A stretch of 43,036 nucleotides of DNA from RGIG5612 sp963589005 (GCA_963589005.1 CAVAJR010000022.1:1-43036), one strand, 5' to 3'. Positions 9,611 through 18,419 are shown, counted from the first letter of the stretch. Notes: generated by a model not told the origin, from the sequence alone. Numbers and translations are program-made.

Positions 9611-10927
9611 ATGAAGAATATAACAGTTGAATTTGGCGGCATTGATTGGCTTCCGGATGAAGAAGTGGAACAGTTTGATGAGGAAGCGCTCCTGGCATAT
9701 AAAACCTTAGTTGAAAAATTAGGCCCGGGAAATGAATTTACCGGCTGGGTGGACCTTCCGGTAGATTATGATAAGGAAGAATTTGCCCGCATCAAGATTG
9801 CAGCAGATAAGATCCGCAGACAGTCACAGGTGTTGATCGTATGCGGCATAGGCGGCTCGTATTTGGGCGCAGCAGCAGCAATTGATTTCCTGCGCGGTTC
9901 CATGTATAACCTCAAGCTGCGGGGAGACAGTGATCCTCAGGATATTGAGGTTTATTTTGTCGGCAATAATCTGACACCGACCTATATAGCTGACATAATT
10001 GAACTTATAGGTGACAGGGATTTCTCTGTAAATGTAATCTCGAAGTCCGGCACGACCATGGAGACCTCCATCTCCTTCAGAATTTTCCGCAAAATGCTGG
10101 AAAACAGATATGGCAAGGAGGGGGCAGCCGACAGAATATATGCAACTACTGACAGCTGCAAGGGTGCGCTAAAGGCTCTGGCTGATGAAGAAGGATACGA
10201 AACCTTCGTGGTTCCTGACAATGTAGGCGGCAGATATTCGGTACTTACTGCGGTAGGTCTGCTTCCGATAGCAGCAGCCGGATGTGATATTGACTCCCTG
10301 ATGGAAGGTGCAGCTTCAATGCGTGAAGAATTGATGGCAGATCCTGAGGAGATCAATGAGGCCATGGCATATGCGGCACTGCGTCAGCAGTTATATGATT
10401 GGGACAAATATATTGAGATATTTGCCAATTATGATCCGGATTTAAGACTGTTTGGAGAGTGGCTCAAGCAGCTCTTCGGTGAGAGCGAGGGCAAGGAAGG
10501 ATTTGGCATTTTCCCGGCATCCGTAAATTATACATCTGATCTTCATTCAATGGGACAGATGATCCAGCAGGGCGAGAGAAATATTTTCGAGACCGTAATT
10601 AATATTGAGTCAGAACCGGCAGATATTGTGATTCCGGATTTTGATGATGATTTCGACGGATTCAAATATTTGGAAGGAAAACCGGTTGCAGTGCTTAATC
10701 AGACAGCAGTTGACGGCGTTGCAATGGCACATATCGACGGTGAAGTGCCGCAGGTATATATCGGAGTTGCAGGGAAGGATGAATTCAGCCTCGGTGAATT
10801 GTTTTATTTCTTCGAGTTTGTCTGCGGCGTGAGCGCATACATTGAGGGAGTAAATCCGTTTGACCAGCCGGGAGTAGAAGCTTACAAGAGAAATATCAAG
10901 GAGTTATTGAACAAATACAGGGATTAA
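9611..10927 (+). CDS. pgi: Glucose-6-phosphate isomerase
   Basis: It interconverts glucose-6-phosphate and fructose-6-phosphate in glycolysis and gluconeogenesis in the cytosol. The 438-residue length fits the short Firmicutes form. Visible signatures are VCGIGGSYLGAAAAIDFL (phosphate-binding region), NVISKSGTTMETSISFRIF (phosphate loop), NVGGRYSVLTAVGLLPIA with the conserved Arg, TSDLHSMGQMIQQGERNIFE with the catalytic Glu, and the C-terminal NPFDQPGVEAYK with the conserved Lys. The start has a strong purine-rich site (AGGGGAAGGGG). The 3' end overlaps the convergent small gene by four bases. Confidence 0.96.
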   Translation: MKNITVEFGGIDWLPDEEVEQFDEEALLAYKTLVEKLGPGNEFTGWVDLPVDYDKEEFARIKIAADKIRRQSQVLIVCGIGGSYLGAAAAIDFLRGSMYNLKLRGDSDPQDIEVYFVGNNLTPTYIADIIELIGDRDFSVNVISKSGTTMETSISFRIFRKMLENRYGKEGAADRIYATTDSCKGALKALADEEGYETFVVPDNVGGRYSVLTAVGLLPIAAAGCDIDSLMEGAASMREELMADPEEINEAMAYAALRQQLYDWDKYIEIFANYDPDLRLFGEWLKQLFGESEGKEGFGIFPASVNYTSDLHSMGQMIQQGERNIFETVINIESEPADIVIPDFDDDFDGFKYLEGKPVAVLNQTAVDGVAMAHIDGEVPQVYIGVAGKDEFSLGELFYFFEFVCGVSAYIEGVNPFDQPGVEAYKRNIKELLNKYRD

Positions 10928-11190
10928 TCCTCCTCGATGATCTGGATCTCCATGAAATCAAATGGAATGGCTTCAATGAAATTATCCTGCGAAAATCTTG
11001 TACGTGAACGGCGTTTGAATTCGGTGATATTGGCATTGAGCCAGATGGGCTCTGAGAGATCAAAATGAAGGCAGATCTCGGTAATCGCAGAAAAGACCTT
11101 ATGTGTGCGGGTATCCTTGGAAGGATTCTCTACAGTAAGGTCAGCGATCATTTTATTGCTTTTGTATAATTTGCCCCAGAGTCTAAACAT
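10924..11190 (-). CDS. Small conserved protein of unknown function, probably leaderless
   Basis: The 88-residue protein is acidic at its C-terminus (IQIIEED) and rich in aromatic residues, with no membrane segment. Its start MFRLWGKLYKSNK and end FIEAIPFDFMEIQIIEED look like those of a hypothetical protein that I recall being common in Lachnospiraceae, but no function is known to me. There is no Shine-Dalgarno sequence. Instead an extended -10 element (TGTTATAAT) ends six bases before the ATG, so transcription should begin at the start codon itself. Its stop overlaps the convergent pgi stop by four bases. Confidence 0.75.
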   Translation of the reverse strand: MFRLWGKLYKSNKMIADLTVENPSKDTRTHKVFSAITEICLHFDLSEPIWLNANITEFKRRSRTRFSQDNFIEAIPFDFMEIQIIEED

Positions 11191-11196
11191 GCGGGG

Positions 11197-11225
11197 ATTA
11201 TAACACAGTATTCATATGATTTAAA
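11197..11225 (-). promoter_or_regulatory. Extended -10 promoter giving a leaderless transcript
   Basis: On the minus strand TGT-TATAAT occupies 11205-11197, with a weak TTTAAA -35 about 17 bases upstream. The seventh base after the -10 hexamer is the A of the ATG at 11190. Confidence 0.6.
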
Positions 11226-11261
11226 AGCGAAAGTAATATAAAACTTGCAGGACTTAAACGG

Positions 11262-11360
11262 CCTGTATCAGGACTGCGCAGGGACATCACAGATTCTGTG
11301 AGAAAACATCAGCATGGGCGTTTTCGAAGGATGCTATATGCTGAGGTATGGGCGCATGAC
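11262..11360 (-). repeat. Dispersed TGCGCCG-type intergenic repeat, copy E
   Basis: Read on the minus strand it shows CATGCGCC, ACCTC, then CGAAAACGCC, GCTGATGTTTTCTCACAG. The same words, in the same order and spacing, occur in the copy at 28145-28260 (CATGCGCC, ACCTC, CGAAAACGCC, GCTGATTGTTTTCTCGCAG). GAAAAC/GTTTTC can pair. It lies in the divergent gap between the small leaderless gene and the sirtuin gene. Confidence 0.7.
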
Positions 11361-11402
11361 TGTCTGTGCATTTGCAGCATCTGAGGCAGCGAAGGGACAT
11401 TT

Positions 11403-12122
11403 ATGAATGACGAGATAAGAAAATTAAGGGACTGGATCGATTCCAGTGATAATATAGTATTCTTCGGCGGCGCCGGAGTGTCCACCGAGAGCAATATACC
11501 GGATTTCAGAAGTGTGGACGGATTATATAATCAGGAGTATGATTATCCGCCGGAGACGATATTAAGCCATACCTTCTTCATGAGAAATCCAGAGGAATTC
11601 TATAGATTTTACAAGAATAAAATGCTGCTCCTGGATGCCCAGCCTAATGCAGCTCATTATAAGCTGGCAGAGTGGGAGGAGAAAGGCAAGCTGAAGGCTG
11701 TGATCACCCAGAATATTGACGGACTTCACCAAGCAGCCGGAAGCAGGCGAGTGTACGAGCTGCATGGCTCTGTTCATAGAAATTATTGCATGAAATGCGG
11801 ACATTTCTTTGGCCCTGAGTATGTAAAAGCTGCTGATGGCGTGCCTTATTGCAGCGAATGCGGCGGCATGATCAAGCCGGATGTTGTTCTCTATGAAGAG
11901 GGACTTGACAATGATATCATTACAGGTGCGATTCGTGCAATCGCAGAGGCTGATGTTCTCATAATCGGCGGAACGAGCCTGGTTGTATATCCGGCAGCAG
12001 GACTTATAGATTATTACCGTGGACATAAACTGGTATTGATAAACAAGAGCAGCACATCAAGAGATAAAATGGCGGATCTGATAATAAATGACAAAATTGG
12101 TGAGGTATTTTCACAGTTGTAA
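11403..12122 (+). CDS. Sir2-family NAD-dependent protein deacylase
   Basis: Sirtuins remove acyl groups from lysine side chains using NAD+, giving nicotinamide and O-acyl-ADP-ribose. All class motifs are visible in 239 residues: FFGGAGVSTESNIPDFRS (NAD-binding GAGxS), TQNIDGLHQAAGS (NID motif), ELHGSVHRNYC with the catalytic His, two zinc pairs CMKC and CSEC about 20 residues apart, KPDVVLYEEGL, and IIGGTSLVVYPAAGL. The start is ATG 11403 with a modest GAAGGGA upstream. It is the first gene of a rightward group and is followed after 14 bases by a membrane coiled-coil gene. The length and motifs resemble bacterial CobB/NpdA proteins of Clostridia. Confidence 0.95.
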   Translation: MNDEIRKLRDWIDSSDNIVFFGGAGVSTESNIPDFRSVDGLYNQEYDYPPETILSHTFFMRNPEEFYRFYKNKMLLLDAQPNAAHYKLAEWEEKGKLKAVITQNIDGLHQAAGSRRVYELHGSVHRNYCMKCGHFFGPEYVKAADGVPYCSECGGMIKPDVVLYEEGLDNDIITGAIRAIAEADVLIIGGTSLVVYPAAGLIDYYRGHKLVLINKSSTSRDKMADLIINDKIGEVFSQL

Positions 12123-12136
12123 CGGAGGTGTGATAG

Positions 12137-13222
12137 ATGGATAACTTTTTAGAGTGCGGACAAGATAAGCTGACAGAAATTAAGACGGCTATTGCAGATG
12201 CAGCAGCAAAAGAAGAAGAATTCAAAGATATCGACAAGACGCTTAAAGCCAGACAGAAAGAGTATGATATTCAGAGAAAACGAGTAGATGAGAAGATAAA
12301 TTCTGCTATCAAGAAGGCGCGCACCGAGTTGGAAAAGGGATTCGATGAGCAGGTGAATACTGCAGAAAAGGCTAAAAAAGAGGCAGAACAGCAGAAAAAA
12401 ACTGCTAAAGCAGAGGCTATAAACAGAAGAATGCAGATTGAGAATTCTGCATTGATAGATGAAAATAAGGTTATGGCAGCTGAGATCGACAGTCGCTTCA
12501 AGGAAAGCCAGGTTCCGTTTTTCTGTAAATGCAGGTTGTATTATATGCTCTTTTTGCCGTCTAAAAAGATTGATTATATAGTATGTGCAGCGGCATTAGT
12601 GATATTTGCAGGACTTATCCCGTTCATCGTTACGAGATTCATTTCCTCTGTGCCATTGATAGTTATAATGTGGATATTGATTGCCGTATTTTTTGGGGCA
12701 ATATATTTTCTTGTTTCAGCATTGAGCAAAAAGGGCGAAAAAAATGATGTGATCGCCAGGATGCGTGTAAACATTGAAAGAATAAGTGATAACAAGAAAT
12801 TTATCAAAAAGAGAAACAAAAATATCAAGGCTGACCCGGATGAGAGCCAATACGATCTGGCTGAGTTTGATGCACAGCTTGATGCTGCTAAAAATCAATT
12901 AGATGATGTTCTGTCACGCAAGGAACAGGCAGTTAAAAATTTTGAAGAGGTTGAATCTGTCGGTATCCGTGATAAGGTGGAAAATGAGAACGCTGATATG
13001 TTCAGTGAATTAAATAAGGATATCACAAGGATGACAGAAGACCGCAATACCAAGGAAACGAACCGCAATGAGGCAGCGGCACTTGTTGCTGATTATGCCG
13101 CTCAGTTAGGCGATAAAAACATGAAGGCGGATAAGATAGACGAGCTTATCAGTGCATTCGATGATCCTTCAGTTACAACAATTACCCAGGCACTGGACTT
13201 TGTTAAGAATAAAAGCAAATAA
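12137..13222 (+). CDS. Coiled-coil membrane protein of unknown function
   Basis: The 361-residue protein has three parts. The N-terminal 125 residues are a highly charged Lys/Glu/Ala helix predicted to form a coiled coil (KEEEFKDIDKTLKARQKEYD and onward). Two closely spaced membrane segments follow at about 150-170 and 174-195 (VCAAALVIFAGLIPFIV and VPLIVIMWILIAVFFGAIYF). Then comes a second charged, probably coiled-coil region to the end. A membrane hairpin puts both coiled coils on the same, probably cytoplasmic, face. A strong CGGAGGTGTG site precedes the ATG, 14 bases after the sirtuin stop, suggesting co-transcription. I do not recognise a family. A short stem-loop (TGCCG-ctt-TCGGCA) sits directly after its stop at 13223-13236 but has no U-run. 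Confidence 0.8.
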   Translation: MDNFLECGQDKLTEIKTAIADAAAKEEEFKDIDKTLKARQKEYDIQRKRVDEKINSAIKKARTELEKGFDEQVNTAEKAKKEAEQQKKTAKAEAINRRMQIENSALIDENKVMAAEIDSRFKESQVPFFCKCRLYYMLFLPSKKIDYIVCAAALVIFAGLIPFIVTRFISSVPLIVIMWILIAVFFGAIYFLVSALSKKGEKNDVIARMRVNIERISDNKKFIKKRNKNIKADPDESQYDLAEFDAQLDAAKNQLDDVLSRKEQAVKNFEEVESVGIRDKVENENADMFSELNKDITRMTEDRNTKETNRNEAAALVADYAAQLGDKNMKADKIDELISAFDDPSVTTITQALDFVKNKSK

Positions 13223-13254
13223 TGCCGCTTTCGGCAAATATCAAATTATAGATA

Positions 13255-15012
13255 ATGACTTCGCGTAAAAGGAAACGAAAAGATAGTAAAAATAAGAAAC
13301 ATTTGACTTCAGGCAGTCGCCGTGATCAGCAAATGTCAGCAAGCAGCCGCCAGAGAGCGGCTGCTTACAGTTCTGCGCGCAGTCAGAAGGTATCCTCCGG
13401 CAATGTAAGACGAACAATCGATCAGTTAGGACAGAGTGATCTGCAGCGGCTTAAAACCGGCGGCTACAGCTCAGCAGAATATTATGGTAATGATGATGTA
13501 AGTCAAGGCAGAAATATCTATGATTATGATGAATACGAAGACCGCAGAGAAAAATATGCCGAGTATGATGATGGCCGGGAGGGTTATGAAGGATATGATA
13601 GCCGAGATATGACGGATTATGACGGATATAGCGGCTATTATGACGATTATGAACCGGATGGTGAACCGGAATATAAATATTCTGAAAACAGGACGTCAGC
13701 TAGTGGACACCAAAGATCCAAGAAGAGAAGTCAGAACAATAAAAATCGCAGAAGACGAAGAGAGAGCCAGAGACAAAAGGTAAGACAGACAAGACACAGA
13801 ACTGACGGTCAGGGCAAGTCAGGCAGCAGAAAGCCGCAGCAGGTGAGCCGAAAAACTGTCCGACATCAGGCTGCCAAAACGAAAAAACGCAGAAGAACAA
13901 GGCGTAATATAAACAGAAAACCGATTATTATAACCATGCTGATATTTATCATAACAGTGGCGATGGTTGTTGGAATTGTTTTGTTCATTAAGTATAGAAC
14001 ATTTTCCGGATATACCACGGAAACAACGCTGGATATCAGTAATTCTGAAAATGCTGTGCGGTATTACAAATATGCAGATGGTTACCTGAAATGTTCGAGT
14101 AATGGAGTTACGTATTTTGATGAAAGCCGCATAATATGGAGCGAAAGTGCCTCAATGATACAGCCCGTTGTGGATATTTGCGAAAATTATATTGCTGTAG
14201 CTGATACATCTAAGAAGAGTGTCTTTATCTATGATAAGGCGGGCTTAGTAAATGAGATTGTCTTGAATTATAATGTAACGGATGTTGAAATCTCAAAATT
14301 AGGCGTGGTTGCAGTATCCAGCAGCGACGGCGACATTAGTTATCTGCAGATATTTGATAAGAGCGGCAATGAGATTATGGTGCAGAAGAGTCTGCTGTCA
14401 TCTCAGGGATATCTGATGGATATAGCACTGTCTGACAGCGGAACTAAACTGGCGGCGATTTTCGTAACTGTAACTCAGGGAACGCTGGACTCTAAGGTAG
14501 TTTTTTATGATCTGTCAGGTGAGGAACCTGTTACTTCAACATTTGATCAATATGAGTCGGTGCTGCTGGCAAATGTACATTTCCTTGCTAATAACATCAT
14601 AAGCGTGGTGGGCGATACGGCCATGTCGATTTATACATTTGCAGAAAGTCCTGAGCTGGTATATGAGAATCTTGAGTTTGCCGGAGAGATCAGGTCGCTG
14701 TTTTATAGTGACAAATACATCGGCATGCTGGTTGAGGATTCAGAGTCGGACAACAGTTATGACATAAAGGTATTTGATAATACCGGTAATATGCAATTTG
14801 AGATGAGTGTGGAGAAGGCCTACAGCCATATTGCATTTGCCGGCAGTAATGTATTAATGTATTCTGATTCGGAATGTGAGATGTATTCATTTGCCGGCAT
14901 ATGTAAGTTTACATACAGATTTGAAGAGACGGTAAGCGCACTCATGTCTGCAAATGGCAGAGATTTTGTATATGCCACGAGCGGCGAGACTAATATTATC
15001 CGACTGCAGTAG
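13255..15012 (+). CDS. DUF5711-like membrane protein with charge-block N-terminus
   Basis: The 585-residue protein has an unusual cytoplasmic tail. Residues 1-60 are basic and Ser/Arg-rich, about 78-145 are a Tyr/Asp/Glu/Gly-rich low-complexity block (YDEYEDRREKYAEYDD, EGYEGYDSRDMTDYDGYSGY), and about 155-222 are almost purely Arg/Lys/Gln (KNRRRRRESQRQK, KKRRRTRR). One membrane helix follows (PIIITMLIFIITVAMVVGIVLF, about 224-245). The remaining 340 residues are outside the cell and show repeated beta-propeller-like units (SKLGVVAVSSSDGDISYLQI, DIALSDSGTKLAAIF), matching DUF5711. Its function is not established. The start is ATG 13255 with a weak ribosome site. It sits 32 bases after the coiled-coil gene and 27 before the CvpA-like gene, and DUF5711 next to CvpA is a recurrent arrangement in Lachnospiraceae by my recollection. 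Confidence 0.8.
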   Translation: MTSRKRKRKDSKNKKHLTSGSRRDQQMSASSRQRAAAYSSARSQKVSSGNVRRTIDQLGQSDLQRLKTGGYSSAEYYGNDDVSQGRNIYDYDEYEDRREKYAEYDDGREGYEGYDSRDMTDYDGYSGYYDDYEPDGEPEYKYSENRTSASGHQRSKKRSQNNKNRRRRRESQRQKVRQTRHRTDGQGKSGSRKPQQVSRKTVRHQAAKTKKRRRTRRNINRKPIIITMLIFIITVAMVVGIVLFIKYRTFSGYTTETTLDISNSENAVRYYKYADGYLKCSSNGVTYFDESRIIWSESASMIQPVVDICENYIAVADTSKKSVFIYDKAGLVNEIVLNYNVTDVEISKLGVVAVSSSDGDISYLQIFDKSGNEIMVQKSLLSSQGYLMDIALSDSGTKLAAIFVTVTQGTLDSKVVFYDLSGEEPVTSTFDQYESVLLANVHFLANNIISVVGDTAMSIYTFAESPELVYENLEFAGEIRSLFYSDKYIGMLVEDSESDNSYDIKVFDNTGNMQFEMSVEKAYSHIAFAGSNVLMYSDSECEMYSFAGICKFTYRFEETVSALMSANGRDFVYATSGETNIIRLQ

Positions 15013-15039
15013 GACATAAAGACACAGAAGGGGATATAG

Positions 15040-15756
15040 ATGAATGCTTCAATGATAGCAACAATTGCTGTAATAATATTTCTTGTAATATTCCTGGTAA
15101 TTGGATTTTATAAGGGATTCCTGCGGGTTGTCCTTACCACGTTTTCTCTTATAATCACTCTGGTTCTGGCAAGTATGCTGACTCAGCCATTGGAAAATTA
15201 TGTTGAAAATAATACTGTTATAGGCCCCAGAGTCAAAACACAGATCGAAAATTATGTCAGCGAGAACATGGAGTCGCTGACTGCAGGGGTTTCGAATGTG
15301 GAAAATAATTTTATCGACTCATTGCCTGTGACAGAGTCCATGAAATCCGATCTGAAATCCGGCAATACAATGGCCAATTACGTAGACGAGGGTGTATCTA
15401 ATTTTGCTGAATATATAGCGGTAAATCTTACTACATTGATTCTTAAGATTCTGTGTTATGTGGTGCTGTTTATAGTGATTTTCATTGTGATCAGGCTGAT
15501 ATTGCGCCTGTCCCGCATTATAAATCATATTCCTATATTAGGCGGCGTAAACAGAATAGTCGGTGCAGTGTTTGGCCTGGCTGAGGGTGTCTTATTTCTG
15601 TGGCTTATCAGTATGGCCATTATGATGCTCTCAAGCACTGAATTTGGCATAAACTGCCAGAAGGTCATTGCAGACAGTGAATTTCTGACATTTGTTTATG
15701 AAAACAATTACCTGGTATCTATAGTTGATATCATTGTAGGAGTATTTAAAAAATAA
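15040..15756 (+). CDS. CvpA family membrane protein
   Basis: The 238-residue integral membrane protein has about four helices: residues 5-24 (IATIAVIIFLVIFLVIGFY), 29-48, a pair at about 128-152, and about 170-195. The opening GFYKGFLRVV and the later segment ILRLSRIINHIPILGGVNRIVGAVFGLAEGVL match the CvpA family. CvpA was first linked to colicin V production and is now regarded as an envelope-homeostasis protein of unclear mechanism. An extra extracellular loop of about 75 residues lies between helices two and three. AAGGGGATATAG precedes the ATG. It is the last gene of the 11.4-15.8 kb group and converges on the LysR gene with a nine-base gap and no visible terminator. Confidence 0.85.
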   Translation: MNASMIATIAVIIFLVIFLVIGFYKGFLRVVLTTFSLIITLVLASMLTQPLENYVENNTVIGPRVKTQIENYVSENMESLTAGVSNVENNFIDSLPVTESMKSDLKSGNTMANYVDEGVSNFAEYIAVNLTTLILKILCYVVLFIVIFIVIRLILRLSRIINHIPILGGVNRIVGAVFGLAEGVLFLWLISMAIMMLSSTEFGINCQKVIADSEFLTFVYENNYLVSIVDIIVGVFKK

Positions 15757-15765
15757 CAATTCGCC

Positions 15766-16662
15766 TTATATATGCATATTTTCAAGGATATGGCTGAGGG
15801 CCGGATTATTATTGTTTTCGAGCCAGTCAATTTCCAGATCCATGACCTCAGCGGAGCCGTCGGACTTAATGAGGGGGATGATCCGCAGATCCTTGTTATT
15901 TCGATATAATCTCACAATGTACTCCGGCAGGATGCTTATTCCCAGACCGACTGAGATCATCAAGAGCAATGTCTCGGGGTTTCCCTCCATAGCGGTAATA
16001 TCAGGGTAATATCCGCCGCGTTCATAAATAAGGATGGATTCCTCCATCTGATCCTTGGGCCTTGTGGAAGGCTCCATCATAATAAATTTCTCGTTTTTCA
16101 GATCCTGATAGGTAAGGCTTGTTTTGCCTGAGAGCTGATGCGCGGCAGGAAGTACCGCAAGTACAGGATAGCTCTTTAAATAGCGATGATTAATGCCGAT
16201 GAAGTTTCTGACCAGCGGTGAGATGGTAATTATCATGTCGCACTCATGCTTGCCTAATTTTTCAAACAGTACACTCATGTTATTGTGAAACAAATGCAGC
16301 TGGATAGAAGGGTATGCATTGTGAAAATATCTGAGGGGAACGGCAAAATCACTCTGACCAAATCCGCTTATATATCCGATAGTAAGGTCGCCCTGGACTC
16401 CCTCTGTTACAAGTCTGGCCAGTCGTATGGCATCATTGTTGCGTTCCAGCAGGGTCCTTGCCTCGTTAAGGTAGACCCTGCCTGCAGCGGTTAATTCGAC
16501 ATGATGCTTGTCTCTTATAAAGAGCGGAACTCCTACAGTTTTCTCCAACGCATGGATCTGCTGCGTCATAGCAGTCTGTGAGATAAAGCAATTGGCAGCG
16601 GCCTTGGTAAAATTCAGGGTCTCTGCAACATTTATAAAATATGTAAGCTGATTGAAATTCAT
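15766..16662 (-). CDS. LysR-family transcriptional regulator
   Basis: The 298-residue protein has an N-terminal winged helix-turn-helix (MNFNQLTYFINVAETLNFTK through SQTAMTQQIHALEKTVGVPLF) and a C-terminal substrate-binding domain (DLTIGYISGFGQSDFAVPLRYF; HECDMIITISPL; VLAVLPAAHQLSGK; SVGLGISILPEYIV). I set the start at 16662 because the family begins with this MNFNQL and AGAAGGATC lies about eight bases upstream; a longer frame reaches 16749 but adds a non-family Pro-rich extension. It is transcribed divergently from the TrpB-like gene, the classic arrangement for a LysR regulator and its target. An ATAA-N7-TTAT dyad lies between them. The ligand is unknown. Confidence 0.92.
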   Translation of the reverse strand: MNFNQLTYFINVAETLNFTKAAANCFISQTAMTQQIHALEKTVGVPLFIRDKHHVELTAAGRVYLNEARTLLERNNDAIRLARLVTEGVQGDLTIGYISGFGQSDFAVPLRYFHNAYPSIQLHLFHNNMSVLFEKLGKHECDMIITISPLVRNFIGINHRYLKSYPVLAVLPAAHQLSGKTSLTYQDLKNEKFIMMEPSTRPKDQMEESILIYERGGYYPDITAMEGNPETLLLMISVGLGISILPEYIVRLYRNNKDLRIIPLIKSDGSAEVMDLEIDWLENNNNPALSHILENMHI

Positions 16663-16689
16663 GATAGTGATCCTTCTGTAATCTGGTAT

Positions 16690-16707
16690 TGCGCCGTTCG
16701 GCACGCA
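16690..16707. repeat. Isolated TGCGCCG-type hairpin core
   Basis: TGCGCCG-tt-CGGCACGCA can fold as a short hairpin and matches the core of the dispersed intergenic repeat. It lacks the longer flanks, so it may be a remnant. Confidence 0.4.
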
Positions 16708-16808
16708 GGGTGGTCTATAATTTATCCTGGGTGCCGGGATTCTCGGCATGCATCAATTTTGCGAAATGTCTGCACCGTCCCATTACGCAGCGGTACACAA
16801 GATTTGGC

Positions 16809-16825
16809 AATAAGTTTATCTTATT
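16809..16825. promoter_or_regulatory. Candidate LysR operator, ATAA-N7-TTAT dyad
   Basis: AATAAG-tttat-CTTATT is a perfect inverted repeat with the ATAA-N7-TTAT form known for Gram-positive LysR proteins such as CcpC. A further half-site ATAA follows at 16828-16831. It lies in the divergent gap between the LysR and TrpB-like genes, about 155 bases before the latter's start codon. Confidence 0.55.
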
Positions 16826-16981
16826 AAATAACCGTATATTATCATTTCACAATCCACAATTACAAGTATATACTGCAAGCAAATGTTATGACAGAACTGC
16901 AGATGAAACAAAATTATTGAAGCAAATATTCGCTGCTGCAGCATCTGACTGACAATACCAGAATTTCGGAGGAAAAGAAAA

Positions 16982-18370
16982 ATGAGTACAGAGAAGATCC
17001 CATACAAGATTTACCTTAGTGAAGATGAGATTCCTAAACAATGGTATAATGTGCGCGCTGACATGAAGGTCAAGCCGGCACCCTTGTTAAATCCGGGCAC
17101 CTTGCAGCCGCTTAAGGCCGAGGAACTGGCACCGATCTTCTGCGAGGAATTGATTAAACAGGAATTGGATGACGATACAGCATATGTAGATATCCCGTCA
17201 GAAATCCAGGAATATTACAAAACATACAGACCATCTCCTACGATAAGAGCTTATCATTTGGAGAAGGCATTAGGAACGCCGGCGAAGATTTATTATAAAT
17301 TCGAAGGCAATAATACCAGCGGCAGCCATAAACTGAATTCGGCATTGGCACAGGCATATTATGCTAAGAAGCAGGGTCTTAAGGGTGTCACTACAGAGAC
17401 CGGAGCAGGCCAGTGGGGTACAGCATTGTCGATGGCCTGCGCATACTTTGACCTTGATTGTAAAGTGTTCATGGTTAAAGTTTCTTATGAGCAGAAGCCA
17501 TTCCGCCGCGAGGTTATGAGAACATATGGTGCAACAGTTACTCCTTCACCATCTGATACAACAGAGGTCGGACGTAAGATCCTGGCAGAGCATCCTGGTA
17601 CCACAGGAAGCCTTGGATGCGCTATCTCTGAGGCAGTTGAGGTCGCTACGAGCAATGAAGGCTACAGATATGTATTAGGAAGTGTGCTGAATCAGGTTCT
17701 TCTGCATCAGTCAGTTATAGGACTTGAGGCCAAGGCTGCTTTGGACAAATATGATATCACTCCTGATATTATTATCGGATGCGCCGGCGGCGGCTCTAAT
17801 CTGGGCGGATTGATCGCACCATTTATGGGAGAAAAACTGCGAGGAGAGAAGGACTATAGGATAATCGCAGTTGAGCCGGCATCATGCCCGAGTTTCACCA
17901 GAGGAAAATTTGCTTATGATTTCTGCGATACCGGTATGATATGTCCGCTTGCTAAGATGTATACTCTGGGCAGCGGATTTATCCCATCACCTAACCATGC
18001 AGGCGGATTGAGATTTCATGGCATGAGTTCAATTTTGTCTCAGCTGTATCATGACGGATATATGGAAGCCAGATCCGTAGAGCAGACAGCAGTATTCCAG
18101 GCAGCAGAGCAATTTGCCCGTACAGAGGGAATACTTCCTGCACCGGAGAGCTCACATGCTATCAGGGCAGCTATCGATGAGGCTCTTAAATGCAAGGAAA
18201 CCGGAGAGGAGAAAACTATCTTATTCGGTCTTACCGGCACGGGATATTTCGATATGGTTGCATATGAGCAGTACCATAACGGAACAATGACGGATTACAT
18301 TCCGACAGATGCAGATCTGCAGAAGGGATTTGACGGAATTCCTAAATTCCCGGGAAATGAAATAAAATAA
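16982..18370 (+). CDS. TrpB2-type tryptophan synthase beta-like PLP enzyme
   Basis: This PLP enzyme of the TrpB2 branch normally condenses indole with serine to give tryptophan. The 462-residue length is typical of TrpB2, longer than TrpB1. The PLP lysine is in EGNNTSGSHKLNSALAQAYY. Other motifs are TTETGAGQWGTALSMACAYF (catalytic Glu in TETGAGQ), the phosphate-binding IIGCAGGGSNLGG, and ILPAPESSHAIRAA. No trpA or other trp gene is nearby, which is usual for TrpB2 and makes indole salvage or another beta-replacement reaction possible. The start ATG 16982 has TCGGAGGAAAAG upstream. It is divergent from the LysR gene and is likely its target. Confidence 0.9.
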   Translation: MSTEKIPYKIYLSEDEIPKQWYNVRADMKVKPAPLLNPGTLQPLKAEELAPIFCEELIKQELDDDTAYVDIPSEIQEYYKTYRPSPTIRAYHLEKALGTPAKIYYKFEGNNTSGSHKLNSALAQAYYAKKQGLKGVTTETGAGQWGTALSMACAYFDLDCKVFMVKVSYEQKPFRREVMRTYGATVTPSPSDTTEVGRKILAEHPGTTGSLGCAISEAVEVATSNEGYRYVLGSVLNQVLLHQSVIGLEAKAALDKYDITPDIIIGCAGGGSNLGGLIAPFMGEKLRGEKDYRIIAVEPASCPSFTRGKFAYDFCDTGMICPLAKMYTLGSGFIPSPNHAGGLRFHGMSSILSQLYHDGYMEARSVEQTAVFQAAEQFARTEGILPAPESSHAIRAAIDEALKCKETGEEKTILFGLTGTGYFDMVAYEQYHNGTMTDYIPTDADLQKGFDGIPKFPGNEIK

Positions 18371-18380
18371 ATTAATAAAA

Positions 18381-18419
18381 AATAGCCCGTTCGTTTTCTT
18401 TACACACGAACGGGCTATT
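18381..18419 (-). terminator. Strong intrinsic terminator, best oriented for the minus strand
   Basis: A perfect 14-base stem (AATAGCCCGTTCGT / ACGAACGGGCTATT) closes an 11-base loop. On the plus strand it is followed by GATGAATTTCC, a poor U-run. On the minus strand it is followed by TTTTTTATTAATTT, a good one. It may stop trpB2 transcripts too, but its polarity points to a leftward transcript. Confidence 0.85.
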
